Below, in pieces: positions 1 to 15,049 of a DNA stretch of 64,000 nt (position 1 is the first letter of the stretch; each line of letters starts with the position of its first letter). The notes below the pieces were generated by a model. The model worked only from the letters and a program-made list of their open reading frames with translations, was not told the origin of the DNA and did no database searches. Both the position numbers and the translations under genes were made by a program. The DNA is from Buchnera aphidicola (Pterocallis alni). GTDB lineage: Bacteria; Pseudomonadota; Gammaproteobacteria; Enterobacterales; Enterobacteriaceae. The stretch is taken from the NCBI RefSeq assembly GCF_964059075.1, contig NZ_OZ060377.1:1-64000 (forward strand), written 5' to 3'.

Positions 1-99
1 TTATTAAATATTTTAGTTCTGTATAATGGTTTATTATTAAATATTTTAGTTCTGTATAATGGTTTATTATTAAATATTTTAGTTCTGTATAATGGTTTA
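1..99. repeat. Three tandem copies of a 33-bp repeat
   Basis: Three identical direct repeats lie at 1-33, 34-66 and 67-99; each begins TTATTAAATATTTTAG and ends GTATAATGGTTTA. The array starts at base 1, so the true copy number cannot be known from the window. It lies just upstream of mnmG, the place where oriC sits in E. coli. I see no DnaA box (TTATNCACA type) in or beside it. Each unit holds a TATAAT hexamer, which in DNA this AT-rich may be chance. It could be an origin-associated iteron-like array, or an assembly effect at the linearisation point. Confidence 0.9.
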
Positions 100-296
100 T
101 TATATATTATTTCTTGTTTTAAAATTTATTTTTTTTTTTAGAAATTTTTAAAAAAATTATATCATATTTATTTGAAAAGTCAATATAATTTGATTTTTTT
201 TTTTATTTTCTAAACAATTTAGAAAAATTTTTTATTGTATTAAATAATTAAATTTATCTAGTATGTTTATTAGATTTAATTAATAAAAGGTATTGT
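100..296. other. AT-rich leader before mnmG, expected origin region
   Basis: About 200 bases of almost pure A+T between the 33-bp repeats and mnmG. No gene, DnaA box or strong hairpin is visible. A ribosome binding site (AAAAGG, 285-290) precedes the mnmG start. In enteric bacteria oriC is next to mnmG, so this together with the repeats is the best origin candidate here, by position only. Confidence 0.4.
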
Positions 297-2189
297 ATGA
301 ATTGTAAATATAATTATTTTGATGTGATTGTAGTAGGTGGTGGGCATGCAGGTATTGAAGCTGCTTTAGCATCATCACGAATGGGTTATAAAATTTTGTT
401 ATTAACTCAATCAATGAATGATTTAGGAACCTTATCTTGTAATCCTGCTATTGGGGGAATTGGGAAAAGTCATTTGGTTAAAGAAATAGATGCGTTAGGT
501 GGTATGATGGCTATTGCAGCTGATTATTCTGGCATTCAGTTTCGTACTTTAAATGCTTCGAAAGGTCCTTCAGTTCGTTCGACCAGAGCACAGGTTGATC
601 GCACAATTTATAAAAAATTTGTTATTAATACTCTAATGAATCAAAAAAATATATTTCTTATTTTAGAAGAAGTACATGATTTAATTATAAAAAATGATAC
701 TATTTTAGGTGTACAAACAATAAATAATAATTTTTTTTACTCTTCTGCAGTAATATTAACAACTGGTACTTTTTTAGGTGGTAAAATCTATTTAGGTTTA
801 AAAAAATATTCTGGTGGTAGAATAAATGATAAATCATCTATTAAATTATCTGATAGGTTAAAAGAATTACCTTTAAAGATTGGAAGATTAAAAACAGGTA
901 CACCTCCTCGAATTGATATTCGTACTATTAATTTTCAACTTTTAACTAAACAATGTGGGGATTCTTTAGAATCAGTATTTTCTTTTATTGGTAATAAATA
1001 TCATCATCCTCCACAAATATCTTGTTATTTAACTCATACTAATGAAAAAACACATAATATTATTAAAAAAAATCTTCAATATAGTCCTATGTATTCCGGT
1101 ATTATATCTGGTATTGGTCCTAGATATTGTCCTTCTATTGAAGATAAGATTATCAGATTTCCAGACAAAAAATCTCATCAAATTTTTATTGAACCAGAGG
1201 GTTTGAATTGTATAGAAGTTTATCCAAATGGTATTTCAACAAGTTTACCTATTAATGTACAACAACAATTAGTTAATTCTATTAAAGGTTTAGAATATGC
1301 TAAGATTATTAAACCTGGTTATGCTGTAGAATATGATTTTATAGACCCTACTGGATTAAAGTTGACTTTAGAAAGTAAATTTGTTAGTGGATTATTTTTA
1401 GCTGGTCAAATTAATGGTACTACTGGGTATGAAGAGGCTGCTTCTCAAGGATTATTAGCAGGATTAAACGCTTCTTTATATGTTTCTAATATGGATGGTT
1501 GGTATCCAAGAAGAAATCAAGCTTATTTAGGTGTTTTGATTGATGATCTATGTACTAAAGGTACTAGTGAACCATATCGTATGTTTACAGCTAGAGCAGA
1601 ATACCGTTTATTATTAAGAGAAGATAATGCTGATTTAAGATTAACAAAAATTGCGAGAAATTTTGGATTAATTAATAATTTAAGGTGGGAAATATATAAT
1701 AAAAAAATTCTTAATATTCGTAAATTAAAAAAAAAAATAAAAGATTTTTTTATTTATCCTAATAGTCAAATTTCTAATGTACTGAATGATGTTTTTCATA
1801 TTAAAATACACAAGAAAACTTATATATCTGATGTAATTAAGCGTCCTGAAATGAATTTTTTAGACATTTTAAAATCAGAAATTTTTTCTATTTTTCATAC
1901 CAATTATGATGCATTATATGAAGTTATTACACAAATAAAATATCAAGGTTATATTTTAAAACAAAAAAAAGAAATTATTAAACATATAAAAAATGAACAT
2001 AGTATTTTACCTATTTCATTTGATTATAGTAAAATAATAGGATTATCCAATGAGGTAATTGTACAATTAAATTTATATCAACCGTATTCTATTGGGCAAG
2101 CTACTCGAATTCCAGGAATTACTCCCGCAGCAATATCTATTTTATTAATTTATTTTAAAAAACATCATCTATTAAATTATTGTATTTAA
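297..2189 (+). CDS. mnmG: tRNA uridine-5-carboxymethylaminomethyl modification enzyme MnmG (GidA)
   Basis: FAD-dependent subunit which, with MnmE (also encoded here at 15050), installs the cmnm5 group on the wobble uridine of several tRNAs. The 630-residue protein has the usual family length. An N-terminal dinucleotide-binding GGGHAG lies at about residues 14-19 and the family signature NPAIGGIGK at about 49-57; the C-terminus keeps the helical tail ([10 protein letters not shown]) that contacts MnmE. ATG follows AAAAGG by 6 bases. It is the first gene beside the presumed origin and is co-oriented with the atp operon downstream. Confidence 0.97.
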   Translation: MNCKYNYFDVIVVGGGHAGIEAALASSRMGYKILLLTQSMNDLGTLSCNPAIGGIGKSHLVKEIDALGGMMAIAADYSGIQFRTLNASKGPSVRSTRAQVDRTIYKKFVINTLMNQKNIFLILEEVHDLIIKNDTILGVQTINNNFFYSSAVILTTGTFLGGKIYLGLKKYSGGRINDKSSIKLSDRLKELPLKIGRLKTGTPPRIDIRTINFQLLTKQCGDSLESVFSFIGNKYHHPPQISCYLTHTNEKTHNIIKKNLQYSPMYSGIISGIGPRYCPSIEDKIIRFPDKKSHQIFIEPEGLNCIEVYPNGISTSLPINVQQQLVNSIKGLEYAKIIKPGYAVEYDFIDPTGLKLTLESKFVSGLFLAGQINGTTGYEEAASQGLLAGLNASLYVSNMDGWYPRRNQAYLGVLIDDLCTKGTSEPYRMFTARAEYRLLLREDNADLRLTKIARNFGLINNLRWEIYNKKILNIRKLKKKIKDFFIYPNSQISNVLNDVFHIKIHKKTYISDVIKRPEMNFLDILKSEIFSIFHTNYDALYEVITQIKYQGYILKQKKEIIKHIKNEHSILPISFDYSKIIGLSNEVIVQLNLYQPYSIGQATRIPGITPAAISILLIYFKKHHLLNYCI

Positions 2190-2293
2190 TGTTTTTGCTT
2201 TGATGAAAATATTTGTATAATAGGAAATTATTTTAGTATTTCATATTAAGACAAAAATATTTTATTTTTTTTTATACTGTGTTATTGTAATAG

Positions 2294-3127
<834 letters not shown>

Positions 3128-3133
3128 TGTTAA

Positions 3134-3406
<273 letters not shown>

Positions 3407-3458
3407 TAATATTGTTTTTTTGAATTATTGTATATTGATATGTAAGGATAAAGATTTT

Positions 3459-3932
3459 ATGGATTTAAATGCAACTATATTAGGTCAATGTATTTCTTTT
3501 ATTTTGTTTGTTTGGTTTTGTATGAAATATATTTGGCCGAAAATTATTTATGTTATCGAGTGTAGAAAAAAACAAATTATACAAATACATTCTAATTTAG
3601 AAAAAGTCAAACAAGATATAAAATTAGCGAAATTAAAATCATTAAATATTATTAAAAAGTCTAAAAAAAAAGCTGATTTAATTATACAAGATGCAGAACA
3701 GAATAAATATTTACTTTTAGAAGAAGCTAAAAGACATGCTCAAGAAGAAAGAAAACGTATTTTAGAATATACATTATCTGAAATTAATATACAAAAAGAA
3801 AAAATTAAAAATGAATTAATTGATCAAACGAATCATTTAGCTATTGAAATAGCTAATAAAATTATTAAGCATTCTTTTAAATATAAAGATTATGATGGTG
3901 ATTTTTTTAATAAATTAGTAAATAATTTTTAA
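3459..3932 (+). CDS. atpF: ATP synthase Fo subunit b
   Basis: Peripheral stalk subunit: one N-terminal membrane helix (about residues 5-25) followed by a long charged helix rich in Lys, Glu and Ala-poor drift. The start at 3459 is preferred because the protein then begins MDLNATILGQ, matching E. coli MNLNATILGQ, and has 157 residues (E. coli 156). A longer frame opening at 3390 would overlap the end of atpE and add 23 unconserved residues. An AAGGA ribosome binding site precedes the ATG. Confidence 0.95.
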   Translation: MDLNATILGQCISFILFVWFCMKYIWPKIIYVIECRKKQIIQIHSNLEKVKQDIKLAKLKSLNIIKKSKKKADLIIQDAEQNKYLLLEEAKRHAQEERKRILEYTLSEINIQKEKIKNELIDQTNHLAIEIANKIIKHSFKYKDYDGDFFNKLVNNF

Positions 3933-3951
3933 CTATGGGAGATAAAATTGA

Positions 3952-4488
3952 GTGCAACAAGATATAATGATTATATCTAGATCGTATGCTAAAGCTATAT
4001 TTGAATTTTCATTACAATATAATACTTGTAATGAATGGAAAATATTTCTTAAAAAATTTGATAACTTTGTGCATGATAAAAGAATGCAAATATTTTTTTA
4101 TGGTATTTATTCGGAAAAAACAATATTAAATTTATTTATAATATATGCTAAATGTAAAATTAATGTATATGAAAAAAATTTAATTAAATTATTAATTTTT
4201 TATAAAAGATTTAAAATTATAAAGTATATTTTTATGTTTTTTATGGAATTATATAATAATTATTTCAATATTATGAATATTGAAATAATTTTTTCTAGAA
4301 CAATCAGTATAAATAATATTAAGAAAATTTGTTTACTTTTACAAAATATATGTCATAAAAAAATTCATTTAACATATAAAATAAAACCATCTATTATTGA
4401 TGGAATAATAATTCGTTCTAATGATGTTATAATTGACGACTGTATTTTAAGTCGTATAAATGAATTATCTACCTATCTATTATCTTGA
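3952..4488 (+). CDS. atpH: ATP synthase F1 subunit delta
   Basis: Connects the F1 head to the b-subunit stalk. The N-terminal motif SRSYAKAIFEF and the C-terminal segment with GIIIRSNDVIIDDCILSRI match the OSCP/delta family ends; the middle is highly diverged. Length is 178 residues (E. coli 177). The start is GTG at 3952, about 8 bases after GGGAGAT; an in-frame ATG at 3967 is possible but would shorten the conserved N-terminus and has no good binding site. Confidence 0.92.
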   Translation: MQQDIMIISRSYAKAIFEFSLQYNTCNEWKIFLKKFDNFVHDKRMQIFFYGIYSEKTILNLFIIYAKCKINVYEKNLIKLLIFYKRFKIIKYIFMFFMELYNNYFNIMNIEIIFSRTISINNIKKICLLLQNICHKKIHLTYKIKPSIIDGIIIRSNDVIIDDCILSRINELSTYLLS

Positions 4489-4507
4489 GAGAGAAAATAA
4501 ATAAGAT

Positions 4508-6046
4508 ATGCAATTAAATTCTATTGAAATTAGTGAATTAATTAAACAAAGAATAAAGAAATTTAATGTTATAAAAAAAATATCTAATCAAGGAGTAATT
4601 ATTTCTGTCAGTGATGGTATTATACGTATTCATGGTATTAATCAAGCGATGTTAGGAGAAATGATTTTTATATCAGAAAACTTATATGCTTTAGCTTTAA
4701 ACTTAGAAAGAGATGTGATTAGTGCAGTAGTTATGGGTGTATATATCAATCTTGTTGAAGGGATGTTTGTTTATTCTACTGGTAGAATCCTCGAAGTTCC
4801 TGTTGGATTATGTCTCTTGGGTCGTGTTGTTAATGCTTTAGGTGAATCTATTGATGGCAAGAATAAAATTGTTCCGAAACAATTTTTTCCTATAGAACAA
4901 GATGCTCCAGGTGTAATTGAACGTATTTCTGTTTCTGAACCTATGCAAACAGGTTATAAAGCAATTGATGCTATGATTCCTATTGGTAGAGGTCAAAGAG
5001 AATTAATTATAGGGGATCGTCAAACTGGTAAAACAGCATTAGCAATAGATACAATTATTAATCAAAAACAATCGGGTATTTTTTGTATTTATGTAGCTAT
5101 TGGGCAAAAACAATCTACAATTTTACATATTATTAATAAGTTAGAACAGTATAATGCTTTATCTAATACTATTATAGTTGTTGCATCAGCTTCCGAATCT
5201 CCTGTAATGCAATATATTGCTCCTTATGCCGGTTGTGCCATGGGTGAATATTTTCGTGATCGTGGAGAAAATGCACTAATAGTATATGATGATTTATCAA
5301 AACATGCTATTGCATATCGCCAAATTTCTTTATTATTACGTAGACCTCCTGGAAGAGAAGCTTTTCCTGGTGATATTTTTTACCTCCATTCAAGGTTGTT
5401 AGAGAGAGCTTCAAGAATTAATGTAGAAAGTGTTAAAAAACGTACTAATGGATCAATATGTAATAAAACTGGTTCTTTAACTGCTATACCTATTATAGAA
5501 ACACAATCTGGAGATGTTTCTTCTTTTATACCTACAAATGTTATTTCTATTACTGATGGTCAAATTTTTTTAGAATCTAATTTGTTTAATAAAGGTATTC
5601 GTCCTGCTATTAATCCTGGTATATCAGTATCTAGAGTAGGTGGATCTGCACAAACTGATATTATTAAAAAACTATCTTCTAAAATTAGAACATCTTTAGC
5701 ACAATATCGTGAATTAGCTGTATTTTCTCAATTTTCCTCTGATTTAGATCAAATTACTAAAAAACAATTAAATCATGGGGAAAAAATTACTGAACTTTTA
5801 AAACAAAAACAATATTTTCCAATGTCTGTAGCAGAACAAGTATTAATTTTATTTTCAGCAGAATATGGTTTTATTGAGGATATTGCTTTAAATGATCTTC
5901 TTGTTTTTGAGCAAAAGATTATCAATTATTTTAATAAATATCATAGTGATTTAATAGAAGAAATTAATAATTGTATTAACTATAATGATATTTTGAAAAT
6001 GAAATTACAAAATAGTATAATTGAATTTAAAAAAAAATATTATTAA
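4508..6046 (+). CDS. atpA: ATP synthase F1 subunit alpha
   Basis: Non-catalytic nucleotide-binding subunit of F1, 512 residues against 513 in E. coli. The Walker A motif GDRQTGKTA lies near residue 170, and the alpha-family signature [13 protein letters not shown] is present. It is fifth in the operon order atpBEFHAGDC, 19 bases after atpH. No broken motif is seen. Confidence 0.98.
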   Translation: MQLNSIEISELIKQRIKKFNVIKKISNQGVIISVSDGIIRIHGINQAMLGEMIFISENLYALALNLERDVISAVVMGVYINLVEGMFVYSTGRILEVPVGLCLLGRVVNALGESIDGKNKIVPKQFFPIEQDAPGVIERISVSEPMQTGYKAIDAMIPIGRGQRELIIGDRQTGKTALAIDTIINQKQSGIFCIYVAIGQKQSTILHIINKLEQYNALSNTIIVVASASESPVMQYIAPYAGCAMGEYFRDRGENALIVYDDLSKHAIAYRQISLLLRRPPGREAFPGDIFYLHSRLLERASRINVESVKKRTNGSICNKTGSLTAIPIIETQSGDVSSFIPTNVISITDGQIFLESNLFNKGIRPAINPGISVSRVGGSAQTDIIKKLSSKIRTSLAQYRELAVFSQFSSDLDQITKKQLNHGEKITELLKQKQYFPMSVAEQVLILFSAEYGFIEDIALNDLLVFEQKIINYFNKYHSDLIEEINNCINYNDILKMKLQNSIIEFKKKYY

Positions 6047-6089
6047 GAAATAAAATATATATTTTATTAATATTGATTAAGGTTCTAAT

Positions 6090-6965
6090 ATGTCTAATAT
6101 TAGATTGATAAAGAATAAAATTGAAAGTATTATGAGTACAAAAAAAATTACACGTACTATGGAAATGATTGCCATTTCTAAAATGCGTAAAGCGAAAAGT
6201 AGATTATTATCTAGTCAACCATATTTAACTATTACTAAAAAAATATTTTTTAATATTATGCAAGCAAATTCTAAATATCAACATTTCATTTTTAAAAATA
6301 GAATAATTATTAAACATGTTGCGATTATAGTTATTTCTTCCAATAAAGGATTATGTGGAAATTTAAATAACCATATATTTCATGAAGTAGTTAATATGGT
6401 GCATGATTATAATATTAAAAATATTCAATGTAGTTTATATATTTTTGGTTTAAAAGGTTTTTTATTTTTTCGCAATAAGAATTTATTTTGTAAAAAAAAA
6501 TATATTAATCTTCATGAGGAAATTAAACATGATGAATTAGTAGATTTTGTTAATAATTTATTAAAAAAATATAAAAATACCAAAATTGATAAATTATTTA
6601 TATTAAATAATTTACTATATACAACAGCAGATAAAAAGATTAATATTTTACAATTATTGCCTATTTCTACACAAGATTTAAATAATCACACAAATCTTTA
6701 TTATAAAAAGTGGGATTATTTATATGAACCTGATTCTGTATTAGTCATTAATATATTATTAAAAAAATATATTTTATTTCAGATTTTTCAATGTATATTA
6801 GAAAATATCACATGTGAACAATCTACTCGTATGATAATTATGAAAAATGCTACAGAAAATAGCACATCTGTCATTCAAGAATTGAATCTTATATATAATA
6901 AAACACGTCAATTCAATATTACACAAGAATTAATTGAAATTATATCAGGATCTTCTGTAGTGTAG
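6090..6965 (+). CDS. atpG: ATP synthase F1 subunit gamma
   Basis: Central rotor shaft. The N-terminal coiled-coil start (KKITRTMEMIAISKMRKAK) and the C-terminal helix (TEQSTRM-like ATENSTSVIQELNLIYNKTRQ and ITQELIEIISG) are conserved; the central Rossmann-like domain is strongly diverged with many Lys, Asn and Ile. Length is 291 residues (E. coli 287). ATG at 6090 follows AAGG. Confidence 0.96.
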   Translation: MSNIRLIKNKIESIMSTKKITRTMEMIAISKMRKAKSRLLSSQPYLTITKKIFFNIMQANSKYQHFIFKNRIIIKHVAIIVISSNKGLCGNLNNHIFHEVVNMVHDYNIKNIQCSLYIFGLKGFLFFRNKNLFCKKKYINLHEEIKHDELVDFVNNLLKKYKNTKIDKLFILNNLLYTTADKKINILQLLPISTQDLNNHTNLYYKKWDYLYEPDSVLVINILLKKYILFQIFQCILENITCEQSTRMIIMKNATENSTSVIQELNLIYNKTRQFNITQELIEIISGSSVV

Positions 6966-6999
6966 TATAATATATATTAAATTTAGATTATGATATTAA

Positions 7000-8409
<1,410 letters not shown>

Positions 8410-8443
8410 TTTTTCCATTTAGTATATTGATATAGGGTATTTT

Positions 8444-8857
8444 ATGAAATGTTTTTTATATGTTGTAAATATTGAGAAATATGTTTTTCAAGGATATATG
8501 AAAAAAATTTTTGTACACGGTATTGAAGGTATGTTAAATATTTATCCTGGACATTCTCCTTTATTAACATTAATTAAACCAGGCCTTTTACATATTACGA
8601 CTGAAGATATGAATGATATTTTTTTTTATATATCTAATGGTATTTTAGAAGTACAACCTGATATAGTTCATGTATTATCTGATATTATTATTCATACAAA
8701 TGATTTAAATTATTTAAGTATGATTCGAGAAAAAAAAAAAATCATCAAAAAAATGGATTTGTGTACTTCTATTGTAGAAAAAAAATTTTTGAAAAATCAA
8801 TTATTACAAATTTCGCAAAAGATACGAATTAGTAAAATAATAAATAGTAAACCATAA
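8444..8857 (+). CDS. atpC: ATP synthase F1 subunit epsilon
   Basis: Last gene of the atp operon, 137 residues (E. coli 139). The N-terminal beta-sandwich motif GIEGMLNIYPGHSPLLT matches the family; the C-terminal helical hairpin has drifted to a lysine and isoleucine rich sequence. It regulates F1 in relatives. It ends 28 bases before the convergent gyrB stop, so no long terminator can lie between them. Confidence 0.94.
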   Translation: MKCFLYVVNIEKYVFQGYMKKIFVHGIEGMLNIYPGHSPLLTLIKPGLLHITTEDMNDIFFYISNGILEVQPDIVHVLSDIIIHTNDLNYLSMIREKKKIIKKMDLCTSIVEKKFLKNQLLQISQKIRISKIINSKP

Positions 8858-8885
8858 ATATAAATAAATATTATTTTATATTATA

Positions 8886-11321
<2,436 letters not shown>

Positions 11322-11392
11322 TTATATGTTGATATATTATTTGGAATTGAAAAAAAGTATTTATTTTTTTTATATTTTATCAATACTATATT

Positions 11393-12493
11393 TTATAAAA
11401 TTAGAGGCATGATAATATATAATGAATGAGCTTCTTGATTATTTTCTATATATATACTAGATTTATATTTTGATAATGAAATTTTTATAGTATCGTTTTT
11501 AATCATTTTAATAACATCTAATATGTAGTTAATATTTAATGTTAATTCTATAGGTGTATGATAATAATTGATTGAGAATTTTTCTCTTACTTGATCATTA
11601 TTTTCGTTATTTGTACTAATGGTACACTGTCCGTTATTAAGATATAATTTTATTCCTTGAAATTTTTTATGTACAAGTATAGAAGCTCTATTTAATGCTT
11701 GATATAGTAAATCACGGTTGATTTGTATAATAGTATGAAATTTTTTAATTAATAGATTTTTATAGTTTGGAAATTCGTTATCAATTAATTTACTTGATAT
11801 AATATATTGATTAATATAAAATTTTATTGTTTTTTTTCCAATGATGATGTGTAATACTTTATCAGTATTATCTAATAATTTTATTAATTCAAGAATTGTT
11901 TTTTTTGGTATAATTATTGTCGGAATGTTGTTTATTGTTGGGATTTTGATTTTAGATATTGCCATTCTATAGCCATCTGTTGCTACTGCATAAATTTTAT
12001 TTTTTTTAATTTTAATATATATTCCATTTAAGTAATTCCTAATATCTTGATTTGCAATACAAAAATGTGTATTATAAATAATATTTTTAAATTTTTGATG
12101 CGAGATATGAAAATTTATTGTTTCTTTTTCTTTTTTAAAAATAGGAAAATGTTTTGCATTAAAAATATTTAATATAAAATAAATATTTTTATAAAATATA
12201 CGGATATGATTATTATTAATAGAAACTTGAATTTCAGAATTATTAGGAAAGCTATGAATAATATGTAATAGTTTTTTCCCGGGTATCACTGCTTTTCCAT
12301 TTTGATATATTTTTATACATGTAATTTTTGTGATAAATTCTATTTCTAAGTTTGTACTGATTAAAAATACATTATTTTCTTTAATTATTAATAAAATATT
12401 ATTTATAATAGGTTTTTCATGATTAATAGAAATAATATGGTTTAATTTTTGTACTGGTTGTAGAAAATTTATTTTTTTTATTATAAAGTTCAT
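11393..12493 (-). CDS. dnaN: DNA polymerase III beta sliding clamp
   Basis: Ring-shaped processivity clamp, 366 residues, the exact length of the E. coli protein. Recognisable positions include VATDGYRMAIS in domain II and the C-terminal motif ending YIIMPLIL (E. coli ...YVVMPMRL), which forms the partner-binding pocket. The rest is heavily diverged but colinear. It lies upstream of gyrB, 95 bases away, on the same strand. The usual upstream partner dnaA is absent (see 12494-12796). Confidence 0.95.
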   Translation of the reverse strand: MNFIIKKINFLQPVQKLNHIISINHEKPIINNILLIIKENNVFLISTNLEIEFITKITCIKIYQNGKAVIPGKKLLHIIHSFPNNSEIQVSINNNHIRIFYKNIYFILNIFNAKHFPIFKKEKETINFHISHQKFKNIIYNTHFCIANQDIRNYLNGIYIKIKKNKIYAVATDGYRMAISKIKIPTINNIPTIIIPKKTILELIKLLDNTDKVLHIIIGKKTIKFYINQYIISSKLIDNEFPNYKNLLIKKFHTIIQINRDLLYQALNRASILVHKKFQGIKLYLNNGQCTISTNNENNDQVREKFSINYYHTPIELTLNINYILDVIKMIKNDTIKISLSKYKSSIYIENNQEAHSLYIIMPLIL

Positions 12494-12796
12494 TTTTCAA
12501 TAAATATACTATTAATTATTTTTTTAATCTTGGTATAATAATCATATTAATAAAAATTTTTTCAAAAAAAATTTATTTTATTATAAATATTTTTTTTTAA
12601 ATATGATATATTAATTTTTTATTTAATAAATATTTGTTTATATAATTAAATTTTAATATTTTTATATTATTTATGATATAAATAATATTTATGATATTAG
12701 AACATAAAAAAATTTTTATAAATTGTATATTATATTATTTTTTAATTATAACATTATTATTTATGAATAAATTTTATATTATAAGGGTGGAACAAT
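12494..12796. other. AT-only spacer where dnaA is expected
   Basis: About 300 bases between dnaN and rpmH. In E. coli and in the Buchnera order I know, dnaA (about 450 codons) lies here. I find no DnaA-like motif in any frame (no GVGKTHL-type Walker A, no C-terminal HTH signature) and no open frame of useful size. It must contain divergent promoters for dnaN and rpmH, but none stands out from the A+T background. Confidence 0.8.
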
Positions 12797-12940
12797 ATGA
12801 AACGTACCTTTCAACCATCTCGATTAAAAAGAAGTCGAGTACATGGATTTAGAAAGAGAATGTCTACTAAAAATGGTCGTAATATTATTGCACGTAGAAG
12901 AAATAAATTAAGAATTCGTTTAACTGTTGCTAGTTATTAA
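12797..12940 (+). CDS. rpmH: 50S ribosomal protein L34
   Basis: A 47-residue basic protein beginning [18 protein letters not shown] and ending [13 protein letters not shown], nearly identical in pattern to E. coli L34. A GGTGGAA binding site lies just before the ATG. It is the usual leader gene of rpmH-rnpA-yidC-mnmE. Its stop lies 7 bases before the preferred rnpA start. Confidence 0.97.
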   Translation: MKRTFQPSRLKRSRVHGFRKRMSTKNGRNIIARRRNKLRIRLTVASY

Positions 12941-12947
12941 TTTTACT

Positions 12948-13292
12948 ATGGATCGTAGGTTTTTTTTTAAAAAAAAAATGCGTTTATCAAATACAGATTT
13001 TATGAAATTGTTTAAAAAATCTACTAAATTTGAAAATAATCAATTAATTGTTTTGAGCTGTTTAAATAGTTTGTCTTTTGCGAGGTTAGGAATAATAGTT
13101 TCAAAAAAGGTTTCTAAACATGCATATAAACGTAATTTAATTAAAAGGATTATTAGAGAAAGTTTTAGATGTGTGAATTATAATTTATTATACATGGATT
13201 TCATTATAATAGTAAAATATATCGTTTCCAAGTTGGATAAAACCAGAATGCATAAAATATTTCAACATGTATGGATGCGTTATTGTAAGTAA
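12948..13292 (+). CDS. rnpA: Ribonuclease P protein component
   Basis: Protein cofactor that pairs with the RNase P RNA encoded at 62400-62752. The RNA-binding basic helix KHAYKRNLIKRIIRESFR is the family RNR motif; RLGIIVSKKV precedes it. The ATG at 12948 gives 114 residues beginning MDRRFFFKKK and fits the family N-terminus; an in-frame ATG at 12927 would overlap rpmH by 14 bases and add seven unconserved residues. Sequence outside the motif is poorly conserved. Confidence 0.92.
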   Translation: MDRRFFFKKKMRLSNTDFMKLFKKSTKFENNQLIVLSCLNSLSFARLGIIVSKKVSKHAYKRNLIKRIIRESFRCVNYNLLYMDFIIIVKYIVSKLDKTRMHKIFQHVWMRYCK

Positions 13293-13394
13293 TATTTTGA
13301 TATTTGTATATATTTTTTAATAATATTTAAATAAATTTTTAAAAAAATTTTCATGTGTTGTACAATGAAAAACAAATGACATAGAATATTTATA

Positions 13395-14996
13395 ATGATT
13401 TGGAAACGTATTTTTCTATTTTTTATATTTTCTTTATTTGCTTGTGTAATATGTAAAAGTATTTTTTTATATTATAGTGAATTAAATTCTGTGCAAATGC
13501 TTTTACAAAACAATGAAAATGTAAGGTATATTGCAAAACAATATAATCAAGATATTATTAATGTTAAAACCGATACTTTAGATGTTGTAATTAATTTACA
13601 TAATGGAGAGATTGAACAAACAAAATTATTAAAATATAAAAATAAATTAAGTAGTTTTAAAAAATTAACATTATTTAGTAAATATGATAACTCAGGATCT
13701 ATGCATAGTGGAATAGTTCAAAAAAATGATATAAATCATATACATATTAAGAATAAAATACATTTTTTTACTTATAAAAAATATTTTGAATTAATTAACG
13801 GGGAAAAGATATTATATGTTCCAATTTTTTCTAATCAAAATAATGGAATTCGTTTAATTAAAACTTTTGTTTTTAAAAAAGGTGCTTATGATATTGGAGT
13901 TGAATATAATATTAAAAATATGAGCTCAAAAAAAGAATCTTTTTATCTGGTTGGTTCGTTAAAACATCAAAATATGCCTTATAATATATTTCAGATGTTC
14001 AATAGGAATATTACCAAAGATAATTTTCATGATGTTGCATATTCTTGTGATAATTGTAAATATCATAAATTATCTTTTAATTCTATCTCAAATAAGAAAA
14101 ATTTATCTTTTCATTCATATACTGGATGGATTTCTATGATGCAAAAATATTTTACAATTGCATTCATATTAAATCATTCTATTCATAATACTATTCATAT
14201 TTATAAAAATCATGATAATCAAATAGTAATTGGATATAAGTCATCTGCTTTTACTATTTTACCACATCAGGAAAAAGTTTTAAGAACTACTTTATGGATT
14301 GGTCCAAAAATACAACAAGATATGTTATTAGTGGCACCTTCTTTAAATTTAACTGTAGATTATGGATTATTTTTTTGGCTATCTGAATTTTTTTTTAGAA
14401 TGTTAAATATTTTACATATATTATTAGGAAATTGGGGTTTTTCTATTATTTTTATTATATGTTTAGTACGTTTTATAACATATCCTTTAACTAAAATGCA
14501 ATATATTGCAACTGTTAAAACAAAAATGTTACAACCTACAGTAAATAATATAAAAGAAAAATTTAAAGGAGATAAGAAAAGAATTAATGCAGAAATATTA
14601 AAATTATATAATAAAAATAATATTAGTCCATTAGGTGGTTTAATTCCTATTTTAATTCAAATGCCTATTTTTCTATCTTTATATTATATGTTGGTTAATG
14701 CTGTTGAATTAAGACATGCTCCATTTATATTTTGGATTGATGATTTATCGAGTCCAGATCCTTTATGTATTTTACCAATTTTAATGGGAATTAGTGGTTT
14801 TTTAATACAAAGAACATTACCATCATACCATTATTCTAGTTCTTTAAAAGATATTATCATTAATTTTACCCCTCTAGTATTTACTTTATTTTTTTTATGG
14901 TTTCCTTCTGGTTTAGTACTTTATTATATTTTTAGTAACATCGTAACAATAATACAGCAGTTAATTATTTTTTATGATTTTAAAATAATAGACTAA
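13395..14996 (+). CDS. yidC: Membrane protein insertase YidC
   Basis: Inserts and folds inner-membrane proteins, notably Fo subunit c, with or without Sec. It has 533 residues (E. coli 548). The first helix (about residues 6-26) is followed by a large diverged periplasmic domain and then the conserved core: LGNWGFSIIFI, the arginine helix region VRFITYPLTKMQY, and PLGGLIPILIQMPIFLSLYYML. The order rnpA-yidC-mnmE matches enterics; the small gene yidD is not between rnpA and yidC. Confidence 0.96.
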   Translation: MIWKRIFLFFIFSLFACVICKSIFLYYSELNSVQMLLQNNENVRYIAKQYNQDIINVKTDTLDVVINLHNGEIEQTKLLKYKNKLSSFKKLTLFSKYDNSGSMHSGIVQKNDINHIHIKNKIHFFTYKKYFELINGEKILYVPIFSNQNNGIRLIKTFVFKKGAYDIGVEYNIKNMSSKKESFYLVGSLKHQNMPYNIFQMFNRNITKDNFHDVAYSCDNCKYHKLSFNSISNKKNLSFHSYTGWISMMQKYFTIAFILNHSIHNTIHIYKNHDNQIVIGYKSSAFTILPHQEKVLRTTLWIGPKIQQDMLLVAPSLNLTVDYGLFFWLSEFFFRMLNILHILLGNWGFSIIFIICLVRFITYPLTKMQYIATVKTKMLQPTVNNIKEKFKGDKKRINAEILKLYNKNNISPLGGLIPILIQMPIFLSLYYMLVNAVELRHAPFIFWIDDLSSPDPLCILPILMGISGFLIQRTLPSYHYSSSLKDIIINFTPLVFTLFFLWFPSGLVLYYIFSNIVTIIQQLIIFYDFKIID

Positions 14997-15049
14997 TATA
15001 ATATAACATTATTGATTATTTTTAAAAAAAATTATAATAAGTATATTAT

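Noticed and set aside
1-99. Possible CRISPR array
   Set aside because: The repeats are direct and contiguous with no spacers, and no cas gene is present.
12494-12796. Remnants of dnaA
   Set aside because: I looked in all frames for Walker, Lys-Thr-His-Leu and HTH-like motifs and found none that could be told from background.
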